Below, piece after piece: positions 1 to 12,050 of a stretch of 64,000 bases of DNA. The stretch is taken from assembly GCA_002105175.1 (NCBI GenBank), contig MCGE01000057.1, positions 1 through 64,000 on the forward strand, read 5' to 3'. The translations under genes and the position numbers were made by a program. The stretch is from Absidia repens. Lineage: Eukaryota; Mucoromycota; Mucoromycetes; Mucorales; Cunninghamellaceae. The notes below the pieces were generated by a model. The model saw nothing but the letters and a program-made list of their open reading frames with translations, was not told where the DNA came from and did no database searches. Every line of letters begins with the position of its first letter. Positions within the stretch are counted from its first letter, which is position 1.

Positions 1-1901
1 TTGTGAATGTTGTTGGCGGAGGAGTTGCGGCACGAGGTCGTCGAGAATTTTCGACTTTATTCATTGAGGCAGCTGGTGATGTTGGAGGAGAAGGTAATGC
101 TGATCCTGTTGAAGATTTTCGCTCGTCTTTGATAACATGTAGTAGACCATTCTTGTTTTCGTCCCACTGAGCCAGCAGATGAGATATATCTTGTTCCATA
201 CTTCCAAACCGGTCACTGATTCTGTTGAAGGATTGATCGGCACCTACACAATAAATAAAATGGTTAATGTACTGTTTTTTTATGTTCTTTAATGATGATA
301 TATACCTTTGTCATGTGATACGCCATTAGCATCATGTCTGCATAATACTATTTTCGTTTGAAGGTTGCGTAGATGCTTTTCGAGAAGGACTAGCTTGTTT
401 AGAACTATTCGAGAGCGTTGATCAGTGTTCTTGTCATCCATGTAGCTCATCGGTTCATTATCTAATAGAAAAAAAAATCAGGTCAGATTCATATATATAA
501 GTACAATAGCATAGCCTATATCCTATATTTGCGTCTTACATAGATCAGAAGTCATAGCCTTTTTCATTTTTTTGGTAAGCAATTTGGTGTAGTGTTCCAT
601 ATCCAACATTGTGCCTTCAACAACGTCGAGCATTGTTCCATAATCACGCCTCGCAGAGTCATGTCCAAGAGTCATCATCTCCAATGCCAGTAAACGCATA
701 AACCATTCCCTTCGAGTAGATCGAATCATATAGACCAAATAATCCAACTGTTCTTGACAGATAGAAGCCGACACACCTTCGTCATCATCTTCGTCGATTA
801 GAGGAGGAGTAGATGATAATGCCTTGACGTTGTACATTCCGCGGAGAGTTGATAGATTAGCAGAATGAGTAAGTGGTGAAGTCTTTTGGAGTAGAGTGGT
901 GACCGACTTGAAGTATGGGACCAGAATAGATCTTGCCATAGATTGCATACCGATGGTTTGCGGCGATTGATGAGAGCGAGGTTGTTTGAGCATCGAGTTT
1001 GCAGGAGTCAAAGTATACCCTTGAGAGATCGTTTCAACATCATGTATCTTGTCCACGAGCTGGTCCATCAAATGATCGCTGACACCCGCCACATCAATGA
1101 TTTGTTGTAAATGTCGTAATAAACGTTGATAGGTCCTTCGGATTTTGGTATACCTCTAATTGATAGAAATATTAATGAGTCTTACTTATTGAAGCAAAAA
1201 TAGCACTATTTTTTTTTTCTTACCAGCCTCCGATAGACTAAAAATAGGATACCGAGAAAGATTGCTTGCAGAAGGATCAGTGGGAAATAGGCGGGATGAG
1301 GCCAGTGGAAACACAAGGCACCAACAAAGTTAACAAAAGAGAATACGAAGAGCAATGAACCAGAAAGCGCAACTATGCCCATCGTCATATAATATGTTTT
1401 TAGGGAACCAGATCGTATGTGCTGATTGTTGTTACAATTGTGGGTGGTAGAAGGGGTAGATCCAACTGCACAAGAATTTGCCACTTGTTGTGAAGATATT
1501 TCGTTCAAGACAGATGAGGAGACAATAAGGTATTTGAATTGTTCTTCGAAACCAGTTTCTTCACTTTCTGGTAAAGCAGAGCTAAGGAGAATCTAAAAGC
1601 AAGATATATTATAGAGGAATTCAGTTGGACTTTCATAATAAGTTACAAAGTTGGTTCGGGTTACCTTCAGGTAGGAAATTGTTCTAAAATAAAGATCAAT
1701 AGCATCTTTTTCAAAAAATTCGAGAATCTGGTTGCAAAGGGTTTGTACTTGTACTACAAGGGAAGACCATGGTAGAGATGGGAAGAGTGATGAGTGAAAT
1801 TGAGTATTTGAGGGTAATGAGAAAAAAATCAAAGAGAAGAGGGATATATATATTAAACAGTGGATAAAAGTTGGACATAAAAAAGAAATCCAAGTTGACA
1901 T
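1..1901 (-). CDS. Vezatin/Inp2-like membrane protein (3' end cut by window edge)
   Basis: Five exons read on the minus strand: about 1901-1665, an exon around 1580-1230, about 1157-530, about 460-310, and 241 to the left edge. The joined frame keeps clean GT-AG junctions. The N-terminal part has a hydrophobic stretch and an EQFKYLIVSSSVLNE block. Next come two adjacent transmembrane helices (GIVALSGSLLFVFSF and FPLILLQAIFLGILFLVY). A helical cytosolic region follows, with the conserved-looking stretch EQLDYLVYMIRSTRREWFMR, then a Ser/Pro-rich tail. This order matches the fungal Inp2/vezatin family (myosin-binding; Inp2 is the peroxisomal receptor for myosin Myo2 in yeast). Family assignment rests on layout and short motifs and is moderately sure. 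The C-terminus lies outside the window, and the exact start Met is uncertain because a hydrophobic leader precedes the conserved part. Confidence 0.55.
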
Positions 1902-2718
1902 TAGTGGTATTTGTTTATTTGATGGACATGGAAGGAGGACAAGAATGTAATATAAAAAGAGAGAGAGAGGAAAAAAAAAAAAAAAAAAAAAAGGAGCTTG
2001 CTAGATTTAAAAAATTCCAAAAATTCAAGGTTGCGGAGTTTGCAAACATTCAGGACACCACTCAAAGCCAACCATCTAACCCCATGAGACCGACCGACCC
2101 TTGATTTGCATGAAGTTGACTAATGGTTGGGTAAGGAGTCCAAACCTTGAATTACCAAATTATGGTTCATTGACTAGGCACGTACTTACCTACCGAAGAA
2201 TGAAAAACCAAATCAAATGGTGATTCCCCTTATATATTGTACCCCTCTTTCCTTCATAGATGTTCTGCCCTAATTGTCGTTACCTTAGGCCTTTTTATTT
2301 TTTTTCCTTGCCCTTGTCCTGTTCGCCCAGGAAGATCCTACCCCCATATTGATAAATAATATTGGAAAAATTTGATAGGTTAAACTTGAGAATGTGTATT
2401 GACGTTCTTTGATATAGAATGGCTTCCGAATATTCATGCTCAAAATAAAATTGAATAGCATTGAGTTCCTGATATATATATATTCGTTCCATCAGATTCA
2501 TGTTACCTCGAGTCAATAGATGGGGTTTCAATCCAAGCTAGGTTTTCAAGTCCAATTCATATCACTTCCCATTCTACAAATAACTAGGGGAAAATTATAG
2601 TATTTTTCAGCGAGTCGTAGAGTATATATATATATATATAGTGAATACATAGAGTTTCGCAGCCATTTAGAGATCGCCACCTATTTTATAACACAAAAGA
2701 ATTTTGTTGACCAACTGA
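1902..2718. other. Intergenic, no gene seen
   Basis: Contains an A-run at 1972-1992 and a (TA)n microsatellite near 2622-2640. No splice-consistent reading frame was found. The left part should hold the promoter of the minus-strand gene that starts at 1901. Confidence 0.5.
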
Positions 2719-3732
2719 TCAAACTGATCTTGATGATTTTTTTTCTACAGTTTTAATAATGATACTTGCCATCTTTAATATGTTTAGCGAGAAATTGTCA
2801 TCATTGATGTTGCTCGTACCCCACTTAATTAACCATAGATCCTCGATTCGTTGAAACCATTAAATATGATTGCACCAACGGGCGTTTTTACTGAGGAAGG
2901 TAAGAGGGTGTCTATCGATTGCCATAGAAGACAAGTTAAAAAAGCTAAATAAAGTAAGTATTAAAAAGTGATATCAAGCCTATAAATTACCCAAATTGAT
3001 GTCCCCGTGATTTTCAGCACCATCGATACCGATTATTCTCCTGCAGCGACTTGATCTGTAGCATTGTATGACGGCAGGGAGGGAATCATGATCCTGTACC
3101 TAGTAATGTTAACGTTAATAATGTCCATTTCCTCTACAAATATTCCTTGTTTTTCATTAATCACCTTTGTGTCCAACCTTGTTTTTCTGATATGCTGAGC
3201 AAGGTTTCGAAAGCCGGTAAGCGGTAGGTCCAGGAAATTTGGAGCTGGTTGGGCAAATACTTTGCAGGCGGTATGCCGCCGTCAGAAGTCCAGGGAGGCT
3301 TTTTTTTTTCCTTTTTTTTTTCAAGAAAAATAATGTCCCCGAACAAAATAAAAAATAATGAGTACTAGTCATTAAACCAACATGTATATATTATATACCT
3401 GTCTTGCCTTTACTGCAGAACTCCGCAAATAAAGGTTGCTCGTTTCGCCATTGCTGGGAATGCCAGTATCCTCAATGTGACGATCGACCAATTGTTCAGG
3501 AGACTAACCTCATATACCTTGTGTGTAAGTAATCCGTAATTTAGCTTCATGCGTTTCTCTCACACCCTGGTTGTATTAATTATTTACCTTATCATGTCCC
3601 ACAGTATCAAGTACTAATGCTGCATGCGACGGTGGCCAATTGTGATAATCTTCTGATGACCGTTCAGTTGATTTTGGTAATAATAGTTGCTGCAGAAACC
3701 AGGTTATAAATATAAATTTTTGTGAGAAGTAA

Positions 3733-3770
<38 letters not shown>

Positions 3771-4127
3771 GTACATTGCTGTTATTATTAGCTAACCTGA
3801 TCCTGAGACTCCATGCTGTCCCTCATTAATGCCGATATTCTGGCCAAACTTGTTTTCTGAGGAGGTGACCAGTAAGCACAGTGTTGTCATCTGCAGCAGT
3901 TGAGGTTCATAAAAAGTGCAATTTTGCCACCCTTGATGATTTTGAATCCTTCGCCTCTACTTCCCTGTAAAAAGCTTAAAAACGATTAATGCATGAATTT
4001 CTTTTTGTCACCCCAATTTGTATTTATTTTGCGAGTACCTGAGTTTGATTGGTCAAAAATTTGTCAATTGTATCATACACATCACAATAGGTAGCATTGA
4101 TAATTTCTGATAAGTTTGGCAGGATTT
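2719..4127 (-). pseudogene. Decayed multi-exon gene of unknown function
   Basis: Coding-like pieces follow one another on the minus strand with good GT-AG junctions and matching phases: about 4120-4040 (NLSEIINATYCDVYDTIDKF), 3965-3795 (RGEGFKIIKGGKIALFMN, later WSPPQKTSLARISALMRDSM), 3690-3590 (YHNWPPSHAALVLDTVGHDK), 3512-3400 (SPEQLVDRHIEDTGIP), 3095-2992 (SLPAVIQCYRSSRCRRIIGI) and 2890-2719 (WFQRIEDLWLIKWGTSNIN). The frame is broken by in-frame stops at 3887-3889 and 2860-2862, and no clear start exon is visible. I do not recognise the family; the Cys-rich CYRSSRC piece could be part of a metal site, but that is a guess. It could be a live gene with unusual splicing around the stops, but decay is simpler. 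Confidence 0.45.
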
Positions 4128-4457
4128 AGGCTTAGGATAGTATGTGTATCACTTGTTGTTCTAAGTAGACGTAGAATAAGAGGGGGAAGAAAAAGTTGAA
4201 TACTGTAGCACGGATCTCATAGCTTGGGATGAGCAAGTCCCACCAAGAAAAGTAATTTCATATCTAGCTACAAATGTGGGAGGGAGGGAAAAAGAGAGCG
4301 TTTGTGGAAGCATACACGTTGAATTTTTTATAGGAAAAGTTCAGGGAAGATGAGCAAAGCTGTACCTTTCAATGAGTTGAACAATTTTTTATTTGCCGCT
4401 TTTTCAAGCCCAGTGACGTTCTTTTTTTTTTTTGAACACCCATATTTTTTTCCCTTT

Positions 4458-4489
<32 letters not shown>

Positions 4490-4649
4490 CAAAAACGCAA
4501 CGCGTTAATCGATTGATCATTCTTTCCTCTTTACCAATTAAACTACTATTTTTGTATTCCTTGTCTCTATTCAAATATCCTGCTAGTTTATTCTCGGAAC
4601 AAATACACAACTTCGACAAGCCATTACCATACCTTGAAATCTAGAAACG
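4128..4649. promoter_or_regulatory. Upstream region of the nucleoporin gene with T-tract
   Basis: Non-coding. An almost pure T tract lies at 4461-4489, after a shorter one at 4423-4433, about 160 bp upstream of the start codon at 4650. T-rich tracts before start codons recur throughout this window and probably mark promoter or nucleosome-free DNA. Confidence 0.4.
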
Positions 4650-7600
4650 ATGATCACTAACCGTCCACCCGAAACAACCATCCAAGCGCTGGACAAAGCT
4701 TCCAAGACTATTGAAGAAGTTGCGATATTGGATCGTAACTTTCCTGATATTGGCGAATCCTTTGGAGGTAATTATATATAGTGTAGATTTGTTTTTGACT
4801 TCTATTGGATACTAACCTATTGAATTATATTAGCCTCATCTTCTTGTGCATATACCACGGCCGGAGAAAGCACAGTTCAACCAGTTCTATCAAAGTCAAC
4901 ATTCTCTCTGCCTGTAGAAGCTTTCGAACAAATGCAACGTCGTAAGTACTTTATTATATATATATGTCTATTAATGACAACTCCCCAATCTAAACTGATG
5001 CACTTTTGCTCTCTCCTTCTTTAAAATAGGCAAACCTTCTGGTCCCGCTGGCCTATTCCCTGAAATTAATCGTGCGTATTTTGCGGTGGGAAATCAATTG
5101 TACTTTTGGAATTATAACGATAGGTAAGACAAAAATCAAATGAAGGTACTAGATCATTGGTATTCTCGTGCTCATCCTTGCGCTTAATTTTATATAGACA
5201 AGATTTTATGGCTTACGAAGATGCTCACGAAATTATCAATGCTGCTATTGTGAAACCAAAGGCAGATGTTTTCAACAAAGATATCACCCATGTCCTTATT
5301 GTTGCCACTACCCAAGAAATCAATGTGATTGCTCTCTCTTACAAGTGCGATGAAAATTTTGTGGACTCTTTGACGTTTTATAAAACTGGTATCATGACTT
5401 CCTCCAATGGTGTCCAAATGACTAATATATTGGGAACAAAGCATGGTCGTGTATTTATGTCGGGCAATGATGGAAATCTATGGGAACTGGTATACAAGGT
5501 AAATGATACACACAAAATACCAAGTGATATATTAGAATATACATGTATTGATCATTCCCATATCCGATGTTTTAGCGCGAAGAAGGGTGGTTTACTAGTC
5601 GATGCTACAAGACAATTCACACAAATGATTATACAAGATTCTTTTACAATGGTTTGCATGGTAAAAATTTATGAAAAAACAGGAAAAAAACAAGAGGACG
5701 ACTCAATACTTAAAATTGGTTTGATGCTATGTTCAAGTAGATCCCTGTATCAGCATCGCAGTCAGCGATGACAGTCAAGTTTTATATCAGCTTACACAAA
5801 AATCTACTGTTAAAGTAAGTTTATCTAAGATATGATGTTATTAAAATGGGGTTACTTAACTCATTTTGTGATTCTAGGTATGCTATCTTGGAAACGACGG
5901 TCAAGGATTCAATACAATTGCCGTTGAAGCAGGGCTAGGCGAAAAAGCAAGACTCATGTGCCCTAATTCACCCCTTGTCAGCACCGATAACTTTGCAATC
6001 ACCTCGATACATTCTACATTGCCCGCGGAATCAAAAAGTTATCAAATGGTTGCGATCACATCAAATGGATGCAGACTTTATTTATCTCACTACAAAGCTA
6101 ATACAACAACCAAGGCTGGCGACGCACCAAATGGCATTGATCTCATTCATGTACGAACACCACCACCATACTCTCCACCAACATCTGCCAGCTCACCGAA
6201 TCAACAATCTTTTCCTACAGCATTGTCTTCATCCCCACCTCCATCGCCTATATCCAAATGCTTGTACAATAATGGTGTCTTGATGTTGGTAAATTCATAC
6301 GACCATTTTGAAACTTTGACATCTGCTTGCCCAGATATTGGATATTTAGCTAGAGAGGTAATGAATACAGGATGTCATAATTATCATGAAATTATATTGA
6401 CTTTATCATTATTACTTTTATTTATCAATATTCTAGGGTTCTCGATCTGGACTGCATGAAATGTACAACTGTCAGTCACTTCCAGGCAAAATCCTTGCTG
6501 TCACTGAAGTCACAAAATCCCCATTCCAATTAAACGAGCTTGTCTCATCTACATCGCTCGGTACCGTTCGACAATTCTTGGCGTTTACAACAACTGGACT
6601 CACCTTGCTGTTGAAACAGCGCCCAGTCGATATGCTCCAAAATCTTTTGATGAACGCTGGGTCCGATATCCGTCATCGATCCTCTACTTTTGAACAATTC
6701 TTTGATTTTTTCAACCCAATTCAAGCATCAGCGTTATGTTTTGGAATTATTGGTCGTGCGGACTCCACAATTGCCAATGGTATTGACCGTAAGTGGGGAA
6801 AAAAGGAATTGGGAAAATGAGTAACACTTGCTAATGATTGATCTTTTATTTGTCCATTTGAATGGTGTAGTTTTCTCTAATACGTCACCGTCAACCGACA
6901 TAGCAAAAGGCGCCTCTGATCTGTTAGACAAATATGGTTCGCACGCTTCCTCACTAAGAAATCAATTCTCTAGTCGACATGATGGCCTCGCTTTGTACAT
7001 TAGCCGTTTGATCCACCCAATTTGGAACCAACCTATCATGAAAGAAATGTATGTTCACTGCTAAAAAAACAAAAAAGGAAGAATGATATGAATTGAAACT
7101 TATCAAGTGTCCTTTCCTTTTTGTAGTCCCAGTAGCACAGCTCAGCATCAATATCAAAGTACTGTGGACCGATCTCGCTTGATGGCCATTCAGCAAGTGT
7201 TAAGGAAATTACAGGGCTATCTGGACATGTAAGAGGACAAGAAGACATATCTATTATTTATTACTTACTTATTTTTTACTGACCACCTCCTTCTCTTATC
7301 ACGAATTTATAGGAAGGTGATTATGCAGACGGATCCTCATTCTCCAGAAGAACTTTCTTCTCAAGAACTCTATGAACTTGTCAAGTTGCTGGCCGAAGCT
7401 ATCTCCTTCTTTATATATTTATTCGATTCCGATTTTACTGGCATCATGAAAAAGTAAGTCATATATGGATATAATCTTGAGTGATACAATCTCATTGATA
7501 CCTTTTTTTTATCGTTTACATAGATTCAAACCTCAAGTACACGACGTGATCAAATCAATGACATACAAAAAATTACTGACATCTAGCGAAGGGCGGTTGG

Positions 7601-7722
7601 TGTCGAACGATTTCACACAAGCCTTGATCGATCAGCATTTCAGCAAGTACAACAATGCCAATGTAGTTATGGATATTTTGAAACAGTACTGCGGTTCGTT
7701 CTGTGACCGTAACATTAGATAG
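4650..7722 (+). CDS. Nup155/Nup170-family nucleoporin, apparently C-terminally truncated
   Basis: Twelve exons: 4650-4767, 4834-4941, 5030-5123, 5198-5498, 5576-5660, 5738-5814, 5878-6357, 6437-6788, 6871-7048, 7127-7228, 7313-7453, 7524-7722. They join to 2235 nt, giving 744 residues. The start has the family hallmark LDRNFPDIGES. The beta-propeller follows, with GPAGLFPEINRAYFAVGNQL and EEGWFTSRCYKTIHTNDYTR. The alpha-solenoid then begins (GLALYISRLIHPIWNQPI, later VVMDILKQYCGSFC). Family members form the inner ring of the nuclear pore and are usually 1300-1500 residues long. Here a TAG stop follows just after the conserved CGSFC element, so about half the helical C-terminal domain is absent. 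No continuation was found before the next gene at 8057. It is a truncated gene, a split gene or a sequence error; family assignment is firm. Confidence 0.85.
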
Positions 7723-8056
7723 ATATATGTGCCGCTTCCCACCTTTTTATATACACATTTGAATAAACTTATTTTGTCTTTTTTCTTTTTTTCTTTTTTA
7801 TCATGGAAAATTGGGTGCCATTGATATTGCTATTATTACTATCTTTATATTTATATATGTGCAGTGCGATTTGTCCAATATTCAATGATATGTATCTAGT
7901 TGAAACGATGGTATTGTGCAGTGTGGGTTTGTTGGATCACAAAAAAGCAAGTATGCATCTTGATTGAATATCGGTGATTCAAATTTGGCTCTCTCAAGTT
8001 GGCGCAGAGTTTTCGGATTTTTTTTACCTCTTTCAACCTTACATCATCAATTCATC

Positions 8057-8907
8057 ATGGGTAAGTGCTCGAAAACGAAAAGATATGCCGTTACGATAAT
8101 CAATTATACTTGAACTGAAAGTATAAAGACAGCACGGGATCAAAATGCAGATGGATGGATGGATGGATGGATGGACGGATGGGTGGTTAGAATGGAATAG
8201 AATAGAATGGAATGGGATGGAATGGGATGGAATGGGATGGAATGGGATGGAATGGAATGGAATGGGATGCGGATGATGAAGATGCGGATGGTAGAGATGC
8301 GAATAGAATAGTTGAATGTGAATGTCTGAAATTATCGCTCACTATTTTATCTATATGAATAGGTCAACCTTCTGGTTTGAACGCTGCTCGTAAGCTCCGC
8401 AACACTCGTCGTGAACAACGCTGGGCCGATAAACAATACAAGAAGCGTGCCTTGGGTACTGCTTTCCGCTCCAACCCTTTTGGTGGTGCTTCTCACGCCA
8501 AGGGCATTGTTCTTGAAAAGATGTAAGTCGGGTCTATGAAAAGAATAAAAAAAAAAGCTTCTGTGCGGTATAGGCGCGAAAACCATATGGAAATACGGGA
8601 TATTAACTGCTTTCCTTTTTTGCTCTTCGTTACAAATAGCGGTGTCGAAGCTAAACAACCTAACTCTGCTATTCGTAAGTGTGTCCGTGTGCAACTGATC
8701 AAGAACGGTAAGAAGGTGACTGCTTTCGTGCCCAATGATGGTTGTTTGAACTACGTTGATGAAAACGACGAAGTCTTGATTGCTGGTTTCGGTCGTAAGG
8801 GTCGTGCTATTGGTGATATTCCTGGTGTCCGTTTCAAGGTCGTCAAGGTTGCTGGTGTGGCTCTCATTGCTTTGTACAAGGAAAAGAAGGAAAAGCCTAG
8901 ATCTTAG
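8057..8907 (+). CDS. RPS23: 40S ribosomal protein uS12 (S23)
   Basis: Three exons, 8057-8060, 8363-8522 and 8640-8907, give 143 residues, exactly the usual length. The first exon holds only ATG plus one base. Conserved uS12 motifs are present: [20 protein letters not shown] near the N-terminus, [20 protein letters not shown] in the decoding-centre loop, and the C-terminal [20 protein letters not shown]. uS12 sits at the decoding site of the small subunit. The conserved proline of KQPNSAIRK is the residue known to be hydroxylated in other eukaryotes. The 302-bp first intron is long for this window and carries a tandem repeat. AATAAA lies at 9030-9035. Confidence 0.97.
8149..8275. repeat. Tandem repeat inside RPS23 intron 1
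   Basis: A GATG/ATGG tetranucleotide array (about 8150-8185) runs into a degenerate decamer array of GGAATGGGAT-type units (about 8190-8270). All G is on the coding strand, so the spliced-out RNA is purine-rich. It lies wholly in the first intron of the ribosomal protein gene and does not touch splice sites. Confidence 0.85.
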
Positions 8908-9326
8908 ATTTTATTATCCCCCTCTTATTTTTCCATTACCTTTGATGTATATTCATTCCCTCTCTTTCCTCTACATCCTAGATACATTTTTAACTTACAC
9001 ACACTCACATCCAACATATTGTCTTTATCAATAAAATTGTTAAACAAAAATGATCCACAAAAGTAACGAAAAAATGTCTTTCAATTGATCGAAAATATAC
9101 TTTTATTATTATATCGTTTTCTATCGAAATGTTAGAGTAATTGCTGTCAAAAAGCCCTGCAATCATGCGAATTTGAATTTCCGACTTCTTTGGCTTTCTC
9201 TGATTTTCTTTGCCCAAATTCCTTTTTTTTTTATTTATTTCCTTTTTTTTTTTTTTTTTCCCTGCACTTCTTTTAATTTTTTTTTTACACATATACTACT
9301 TACTACCAAATCATATACTAATCAAC

Positions 9327-10075
9327 ATGGGAAAAGACTACTACTCCATACTCGGTGTCTCCAAAACAGCTACGGATGATGAACTTAAGAAAGCTTACAG
9401 AAAACAAGGTAAGAAAGACATTAATGAGATTGTAATACCCTTGTCTAATCAGTTCTATATACTAATATACACTCTTTTTTCTTAATTGATCGTTCAAAAA
9501 AGCATTAAAATGGCATCCAGACCGAAACAAGGACTCTTCAGAAAAGGCAAAAGAAAAATTCCAAGAAGTCGGCGAAGCTTTTGAAGTATTATCAGATAAG
9601 AACAAGCGAGCCATCTTTGATCAATATGGTGAAGAAGGGTTGAAAGCCGGTCCTCCTCCTTCTCCTAGTGGTGGTGGTGCAGGAGGTCATCCAGGATTTG
9701 CTTCAGCTGGTGGCGGTTTCCCTGGGGGCTTCACATTCACAAGCTCAACGGGCGGCGGTGGCGGTGGCTACCATCCAAGCTCTGCGGACGACATATTCAA
9801 ACACTTTTTTACGGCTTTTGGTGGAGGTGGGGATGATCTCGGCGGTGGCATGGGCGGTGGTGCTGGCGGTGCTGGTGGCATGCCAGGATTCTCATTCCAA
9901 AGTATGGGTGGTGGCGGCGGTGGCGGCGGCCGTCCAAGACAAAGATTTGCTCAACAACAAGGCGCTTCACCCTATGGCGATTTCGCGGGCTTTGGATCTT
10001 CTCAACAACAGGATCAAAAACCTCCTGCTATTAAAAGACCTTTACCGGTAACTTTGGAAGGTAAATAATGAAAAG

Positions 10076-10107
<32 letters not shown>

Positions 10108-10639
10108 GGTTGCTATGTATTAAAACGTATTTCTTTTTATAGCACTATATAGTGGCACGACTAAGCGACTCAAGGTGACACGAAAACAACCTGATGCCAG
10201 TGGACGATTGACGACCACTGACAAGGTGCTGACAATTCAAGTAAAACCTGGGTGGAAGGCTGGCACAAAGATCTTGTTTAAAAACGAAGGCGACATGATG
10301 GAAAATGGGCAAACCCAAGACATTGTATTTATAATCGAAGAAAAGCCGCATGAAGTGTACAAACGTGACGGTGATAATCTTCGTATGGTGGTCAAATTAT
10401 CTTTGGTGGAAGCGTTGACAGGATTCTCAAAGACAATCACGACATTGGATGGACGGAAACTCAAGGTCAATAACGCCAACGCTGTCATACATACGGGCCA
10501 GGAATCTCGTGTCCCCAATGAAGGTATGCCGAACTCGAAAACCGGTAAAAAAGGAGATCTCTTTGTCAAGTATGAAGTTTCCTTTCCGACCTCTCTCACA
10601 ACGGAACAAAAAGAAGGCATCAAGAAATTATTGGGTTAG
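9327..10639 (+). CDS. Class B (type II) DnaJ/Hsp40 co-chaperone, Sis1/DNAJB1-like
   Basis: Exons 9327-9408, 9503-10060 and 10143-10639 encode 378 residues. A J domain comes first ([20 protein letters not shown]; the HPD tripeptide is in LKWHPDRNK), then a very glycine-rich G/F region (about residues 75-190). The two C-terminal substrate-binding domains follow ([36 protein letters not shown]). There is no CxxCxGxG zinc-finger repeat, so this is class B like Sis1. It should stimulate cytosolic Hsp70 and bind misfolded clients. The G-rich linker contains runs of up to eight or nine glycines, longer than usual. Intron 2 contains a T-run at about 10080-10106. AATAAA is at 10764-10769. Confidence 0.93.
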
Positions 10640-11049
10640 GTCTGCTTTACATATAGTCTAGTCATATTTTATTATCATTTTTACTACTTATTATTATCTT
10701 TATTATTATTATCATTAGATATATTGTGTATAGTTTTTGTTTTATTATCTGTATATGTTTTCAAATAAAATGGGCTGTGTTGATGAAGTACGACGCTTAG
10801 TTTTTTAAAAAAAGACGTCAACTGATAGTATATGTTAATCTGTATCATAAAGTCATTATGGTTGTTTATTGATGGAATTAAAAGTAAAGCATGGCTAATA
10901 ATACAATAGAAAAGGGGTCTACATTATGGAAGTCACATAGTAAGACCCACAATAACGACATCAATGGGAAAACGAAGTTACGTCGTTATTATGTATAATA
11001 TCGTTATTCTGATGTGCGGCACCATTCTATATCAAAACTAAAAAAAAAA
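10640..11049. other. Intergenic, no gene seen
   Basis: 3' region of the DnaJ gene with its AATAAA, then AT-rich non-coding DNA up to the first copy of the dispersed repeat. Confidence 0.5.
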
Positions 11050-12050
11050 AAAGGTGTTTCAAATGCCGACCACGTGAATTTTTATTTACACCCAATTTGC
11101 CTCTCCTTCTTTCTTTTCTTTCATATAAAAACAAAAAAAAAAAATCTTTCTTTTCTTTCATTCTTTTTTTTTCATTTTTTTTTTCTTCACCATTCAACCT
11201 CTATGAGGCCATATTGGACTTAGAATAGTGTCAGGACTAGTTTAGACGGGGTTTCAGCTCAGGGATTACAAGATGCATGGGAAACCTCTTTCATTTTGGA
11301 TCTAGGATCTGAAGACACCATTAGTTAGCTTTTTTGGACTCTCCATTAACTTAGTTTAGTATTAGTTTGTACATAGTTTGTATATATTTCTAATAAAACA
11401 TGTCTCTATTATACTTGAGTTGTAACGTTAGTCTCTCTCATGTCTTGTGAAATATATTCCTTTTTCATCACCATCATCCTTTTTAATTAATGTTGACTGT
11501 TATTGTACATCAATAGCATATGTCCATTTAGTCTTTCACACTCCTTTTACAGTATACCAGCTCCCATTTTACACCTTTCCCTTTAAATTAGTGTTGGCCA
11601 TTCTTCAAAATCCACGTTAATCTCTCCCTCATGCTTCCTCCAATAGATCCTTTGTCGCAATGAGCCCCTCGTCTTTTAGTTTTAGTTTTAGCAACATGTT
11701 TCAATAAAATGTACCCTTTTTCTTAATTAATCATTCTCTGACCCACCGTATAATAAACAGTGGCGACATTGTAGGTGTTTTGTGAGTGTCCTACCAAAAA
11801 CTTGCTCTCTAGTTCACCCACAATGATTACTTTCCCCTCATCGAGTCCCAAAAACTGGTTGGAGCATTGATAATCATTTACTTCAAATATAGTCATTTTC
11901 CTCCACCACCGCTAATCAAATAAATGAATTTAGACCAGCCGCATTTACGGAGCATTTTTGTACCACATATTAGTTTGTCTAGAAATACTCCTCACCCCCT
12001 TCCCTGAGCCCTAGAGACTGTCTAGCAGTTAGTTTATCTTAGTATAGTAT
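11050..12050 (+). repeat. Dispersed CACGTG-module repeat, copy 1 (forward)
   Basis: Shares ordered blocks with the copies near 17.6, 45.2, 49.25 and 60 kb. CACGTG is at 11071-11076. A pyrimidine tract ends in CACCATTCAA at 11189-11198, followed by TCAGGACTAGTTTAGA, TCAGCTCAGGGATTACAAG, TTTGGATCTAGGATCTGA and AATAAA at 11392-11397. The 3' part carries TTAGTCTCTCTCATG, a second AATAAA near 11703, and CTTGCTCTCTAGTTCACCC near 11801. It has no open frame of note. Identity to other copies looks like roughly 75-85% in the 5' module. Confidence 0.85.

Noticed and set aside
7723..8056. Continuation of the nucleoporin by an intron from the GT near 7710
   Set aside because: The reachable acceptors (near 7863 and 7920) open frames that stop within about 15-20 codons and show no family residues.
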